NCBI GenBank assembly: GCA_002337005.1
Contig: DDFD01000075.1
Coordinates: forward strand, 1 to 58,002
Reading direction: 5' to 3'
DNA: 58,002 nucleotides
Origin: Flavobacteriales bacterium UBA1937
GTDB lineage: Bacteria > Bacteroidota > Bacteroidia > Flavobacteriales > Weeksellaceae
Positions 55,387-58,002 of this stretch are shown here, one piece after another. The notes beneath the pieces are model-generated. The model was given only the letters and a program-made list of their open reading frames with translations. It had not been told where the DNA came from and searched no databases. Every line of letters begins with the position of its first letter. Position 1 is the first letter of the stretch. The translations under genes and the position numbers were made by a program.

Positions 55387-55990
55387 ATTTGGTGTCTTTT
55401 TCGTCATCTTCTAAGAGATGCCCGAAATAGTTTTTCTTTGTTTTTAGATACTCTTTGCTATTTTCGTTGGCTTTTATTTGCAGAGGAATTCTTTGGTTGA
55501 GGTGAATTTCGCTGTTTTCTACAAATTTTATTTTTTCGGGGTTATTGGTCAAAAGATTAATTTCTTTTACGTCCAATATTTTAAGAATATCAATTGCTAC
55601 GTTGAAATCTCTATCATCAGCAGGCAGCCCCAGTTGTAAATTAGCTTCTACTGTATCTAGTCCTTTTTCCTGAAGTGCGTAAGCTTTTAGTTTGTTGATG
55701 ATTCCTATGTTTCTACCTTCTTGACGAAGATATATAATGATTCCCCCGTTTTCGTGAGTGTATTTGAGAGCGGAGTCTAGTTGTTGTCCGCATTCGCATT
55801 TCTTAGAATGAAAAACTTCGCCAGTAATGCATTCAGAATGGAAACGAACATTTACAGGCTTAGAAAAGTCTGTATTCTCTGCGATAAGTGCCATGTGTGG
55901 CATCCAGTCATTTTCGTTTTCAGAAAAAGCAATCATTCGGAAGTTGCCGTAATCTGTAGGAACGTTCGCTTCCGCTTGAGTTTTTACCAT
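55385..55990 (-). CDS. ribA: GTP cyclohydrolase II
   Basis: 201 residues of a stand-alone RibA (no fused RibB domain). The zinc-binding cysteines are in FHSECITGEVFHSKKCECG, with LRQEGRNIGIINKLKAYAL (substrate/catalytic), NLQLGLPADDRDF and INLLTNNPEKI. It opens the GTP ring in the first committed step of riboflavin synthesis. It is convergent with deoD. The following genes on this strand (lipoprotein, DUF4254, tatA) are upstream and closely packed, so it may be read with them. Confidence 0.96.
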   Translation of the reverse strand: MVKTQAEANVPTDYGNFRMIAFSENENDWMPHMALIAENTDFSKPVNVRFHSECITGEVFHSKKCECGQQLDSALKYTHENGGIIIYLRQEGRNIGIINKLKAYALQEKGLDTVEANLQLGLPADDRDFNVAIDILKILDVKEINLLTNNPEKIKFVENSEIHLNQRIPLQIKANENSKEYLKTKKNYFGHLLEDDEKDTK

Positions 55991-56003
55991 TTGTTTCAGT
56001 GTT

Positions 56004-56450
56004 TTATTCTATGAATTTTTCAGATTCTATTAAGGTAATATTTGTTTTTACTTTAGCCATAAATCTGTTGAGAAGTTCTAGCTCATCTTCTGGAAGCTTA
56101 TCTTTCAGTTTCTGAATATTTACAAATGTTTTTTTGTATAATTCATAAGCATCATTTTTACTAATGACATCTTTTTGCTTGATGGCGTATAGATAATCTG
56201 TGATGTGTAATTTTAATTTATAGATTTCAGAATTCATTGTTTTATTGCTAAAAATAGGAAATTCTGATAATAAGTTAGAAAGCTCTGAAGCGTAATTAAT
56301 GGTATTTATAGATTCTGAGGTTTTGCTAGAAGCACTATAAACAGAATTGGTATTGCTAAAACTATTGGCTAAAGGAGATAAGTTTAATTTTTCTACAGAG
56401 CAAGAAGTCCATAGAATCAAGGCAAAAAATAAACTTATAAATTTCCTCAT
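56004..56450 (-). CDS. Lipoprotein, hypothetical
   Basis: 148 residues with signal MRKFISLFFALILWTSC and a lipobox Cys at residue 17. The N-terminal mature part is Ser/Asn-rich; the C-terminal ~70-140 is helical (LKLHITDYLYAIKQKDVISK, ELLNRFMAKVKTNITLIESE). No domain recognised. Its ATG overlaps the DUF4254 stop codon by one base (TAATG), implying translational coupling. Confidence 0.7.
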   Translation of the reverse strand: MRKFISLFFALILWTSCSVEKLNLSPLANSFSNTNSVYSASSKTSESINTINYASELSNLLSEFPIFSNKTMNSEIYKLKLHITDYLYAIKQKDVISKNDAYELYKKTFVNIQKLKDKLPEDELELLNRFMAKVKTNITLIESEKFIE

Positions 56451-57061
56451 TAATTTTTTGATTTTTGATAAAGTACAGGGTTAAGGCTTTCGTCATTATA
56501 CATTTTCATCTGTTTGTACGTTTTCATCTTAACGTTTCCTTTTTCTATTTCTTCTAATAAAAAATCTATCGCTTGACTTAGGTCTTTTTTTTGTTCCAGA
56601 AGCACATTTAGTTTTTCTGTACATTTAGCTCTATGTTCATCAGAAGCAGATTCTCTGGTTGCTTCTTGGTTCATGTGATATACTTTCAAAACTAAAATAG
56701 AAAGTCTATCTATAGCCCAAGCTACGGTTTCTGTATTAATCTTGGCTTCAGATTTAGGAGTGATATTTTGGTATTTTTGTAAGAACCAACTGTCTATATA
56801 TTCTACTAAATCTGTTCTTTGCTGATTAGATGCATCTATTCTTCTTTTAAGTTTCAGCGCATCTACAGGATCTATGCTTTCGTCTCTAATAATATCTTCG
56901 AGATGCCATTGCACAGTATCTATCCAGTTCTTAGCATACAAAAGTTGTTCCAAACTTCCTTTTTCGAAAGGATTATTTATGGGGAAATCAATATTGTCAT
57001 TAATATGATAATCTTCAACAGATTTGTTGAAGATATCCCAAGCTGATGAAGAAAAAGACAT
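56450..57061 (-). CDS. DUF4254 family protein
   Basis: 203 residues, helical and hydrophilic. It opens SFSSSAWDIFNKSVEDYHIN and has LLYAKNWIDTVQWHLEDIIR, LKLKRRIDASNQQRTDLVEY, VAWAIDRLSILVLKVYHMNQ and the tail MKTYKQMKMYNDESLNPVLY. This is a Bacteroidetes family of unknown role, often located near cell-envelope genes. It starts 2 bases after tatA and overlaps the lipoprotein gene, so the three form one operon. Confidence 0.88.
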   Translation of the reverse strand: MSFSSSAWDIFNKSVEDYHINDNIDFPINNPFEKGSLEQLLYAKNWIDTVQWHLEDIIRDESIDPVDALKLKRRIDASNQQRTDLVEYIDSWFLQKYQNITPKSEAKINTETVAWAIDRLSILVLKVYHMNQEATRESASDEHRAKCTEKLNVLLEQKKDLSQAIDFLLEEIEKGNVKMKTYKQMKMYNDESLNPVLYQKSKN

Positions 57062-57063
57062 AA

Positions 57064-57264
57064 TTAGTTAGAGTTTTCAGATTTATTAGAATCTTCTGGT
57101 TTTTTGTCTTCTTCTTTTACGGCGTCTTTAAATTCTTTAATTCCGCTACCTACGCCTTTCATAAGTTCTGGAATTTTTTTACCTCCGAATAATAAAAGAA
57201 GTATTATAGCAACAATAATGATATGCTGCGCAGAAAGGCTTAATATTACAAGTGATGAATTCAT
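57064..57264 (-). CDS. tatA: Sec-independent translocase TatA/E
   Basis: 66 residues. One N-terminal membrane helix (QHIIIVAIILLLLFGG) is followed by the hinge GGKKIPELMKGVGSGIKEFK and an acidic amphipathic tail. This is the small pore-forming subunit of the twin-arginine pathway, which moves folded proteins across the inner membrane. TatC is not in this window. Confidence 0.92.
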   Translation of the reverse strand: MNSSLVILSLSAQHIIIVAIILLLLFGGKKIPELMKGVGSGIKEFKDAVKEEDKKPEDSNKSENSN

Positions 57265-57298
57265 TTTGAAAATTTTTTTTACAAATTTACATTAAATT

Positions 57299-58002
57299 TT
57301 AATACGAAACCCAATCCATAGGATTCAAAGGGGCTATAGGATTTACAGCTGAATTCCAAATTTCAAAATTGATGGAGTTTATACCATCTAAGTCTGTGCC
57401 AGCACTGCCAAGTTGAGTTCCAGCAGAGACTTGTTGACCTTGAGAAACTGTTAAGTTTTCTAAATTTACGTATATAGTAAAATAACTACCGTGTTTTATC
57501 ATCACTGTTTTTACACCTCCTACTACTGAAACTTTACTTACTGTACCAGGAAAGACACTTTTAACTTTGGCACCAGCCGCAACTTTTATTTTTATACCAT
57601 TATTTTCTATTATAATTCCAGGAAAAACTGGATGAGGTTGTTTCCCAAATTTTTCGATGATAGTTCCACTAGCAACAGGGAAAGACATTCTACCTTTATA
57701 AGATGAAAAATTACTGCCTGCAACTGTTCCGCCAATATCAAAATTTTTAAATACTTTTTGTTCTGCTTCATCTTTTGCTTTTTCAGTTTTAGCTTCTAAT
57801 TCCTTTGTCGCATTTCTTGCTTCATCTGCTTTTATTTTAGCTACTTTTAGCCTTTCATCAGATTCTTTTTTTTCTTTTTCTGTTATGGCTATTCTTGCTG
57901 CATCATTTTTGACTTTTGCCTCTTTTTCTGCTTTTTCTTTGTCAGCCGCTATTTTAGCAAGTTTTCTTTCTTCTTCCTCAGCTTTTTTCTTTTCTAAGGC
58001 TA
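57299..58002 (-). CDS. Murein hydrolase activator EnvC-like / M23 peptidase, partial
   Basis: At least 234 residues; the N-terminus lies beyond the right edge. The visible part begins with an Ala/Glu/Lys-rich coiled coil (EKAEEEERKLAKIAADKEKA), then a linker, and the C-terminal LytM/M23 domain: MSFPVASGTIIEKFGKQPHP, INFEIWNSAVNPIAPLNPMD. The zinc ligands (H/D in HxGxD, HxH) are not all present: FGKQPHP and IWNSAV replace them, as in EnvC-type proteins that activate amidases rather than cut peptidoglycan themselves. The internal ATG at 57688 is not the start, since the frame continues open to the window edge. Confidence 0.82.
   Translation of the reverse strand, partial: ALEKKKAEEEERKLAKIAADKEKAEKEAKVKNDAARIAITEKEKKESDERLKVAKIKADEARNATKELEAKTEKAKDEAEQKVFKNFDIGGTVAGSNFSSYKGRMSFPVASGTIIEKFGKQPHPVFPGIIIENNGIKIKVAAGAKVKSVFPGTVSKVSVVGGVKTVMIKHGSYFTIYVNLENLTVSQGQQVSAGTQLGSAGTDLDGINSINFEIWNSAVNPIAPLNPMDWVSY

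Overview
The window is AT-rich DNA from a Bacteroidetes bacterium, most likely the class Flavobacteriia near Chryseobacterium/Cloacibacterium (Weeksellaceae). The evidence is Bacteroidetes -7 promoter boxes (TAnnTTTG), a T9SS-like C-terminal domain, DUF4254/DUF2851/DUF3853 families, bacillithiol synthesis (bshA), a split B12-dependent methionine synthase, a flavobacterial IcmF and a tmRNA with tag GNEEFALAA. No rRNA or CRISPR array was seen.

Layout. 1-12.3 kb is chromosomal: a membrane-protein fragment, icmF, a cysteine-rich peptide with an ECF sigma factor (SigZ-like), a fatty acid desaturase, a VIT/DUF2135 protein, a PadR operon with two membrane proteins, a conserved hypothetical gene and ruvC. 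ssrA (tmRNA) follows at 12.37-12.76 kb. From 12753 to 29623 a 16.9-kb integrative mobilizable island sits in the 3' end of ssrA, bounded by 16-bp direct repeats. Its cargo is an SpvB/RHS polymorphic toxin locus: a small T9SS-like protein, a 2157-residue RHS protein with an HEIGH C-terminal module, a lipoprotein that is the likely immunity protein, and an orphan duplicated RHS tip. Its backbone is a MobV relaxase, a Toprim primase, a RepA-like ATPase, DUF3853 and a tyrosine integrase. The displaced ssrA terminator lies just beyond the right repeat.

29.6-35.3 kb is a methionine/folate operon (metF, a hypothetical gene, metH in two pieces) read leftward from a SAM-I riboswitch. 35.4-49 kb holds a GH63-like glycosidase, an AraC regulator, DUF58 and DUF2851 proteins, a hexapeptide acetyltransferase, bshA, an orphan adenine methyltransferase, a GH3 N-acetylhexosaminidase, an esterase and a lipoprotein.

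49.0-54.0 kb is the most remarkable part. It holds a Ro60/TROVE protein (rsr) and, on the same strand, six tandem hairpin RNAs that look like bacterial Y RNAs. Five of the six keep paired 9-nt/7-nt boxes between an outer and an inner stem, and one carries a circularly permuted tRNA module. The Y-RNA array and rsr share a 55-bp upstream element. Beyond a DUF458 RNase H-like gene lies a cluster of divergent tRNAs: all four GUN-anticodon (queuosine) tRNAs, Tyr, His, Asn and Asp, plus a tRNA-Glu(UUC) whose T-loop carries a 50-nt insertion. I interpret this as an RNA surveillance/repair locus with a backup tRNA set. 54.3-58 kb returns to housekeeping genes: deoD, ribA, a lipoprotein, DUF4254, tatA and an M23 peptidase cut by the window edge.
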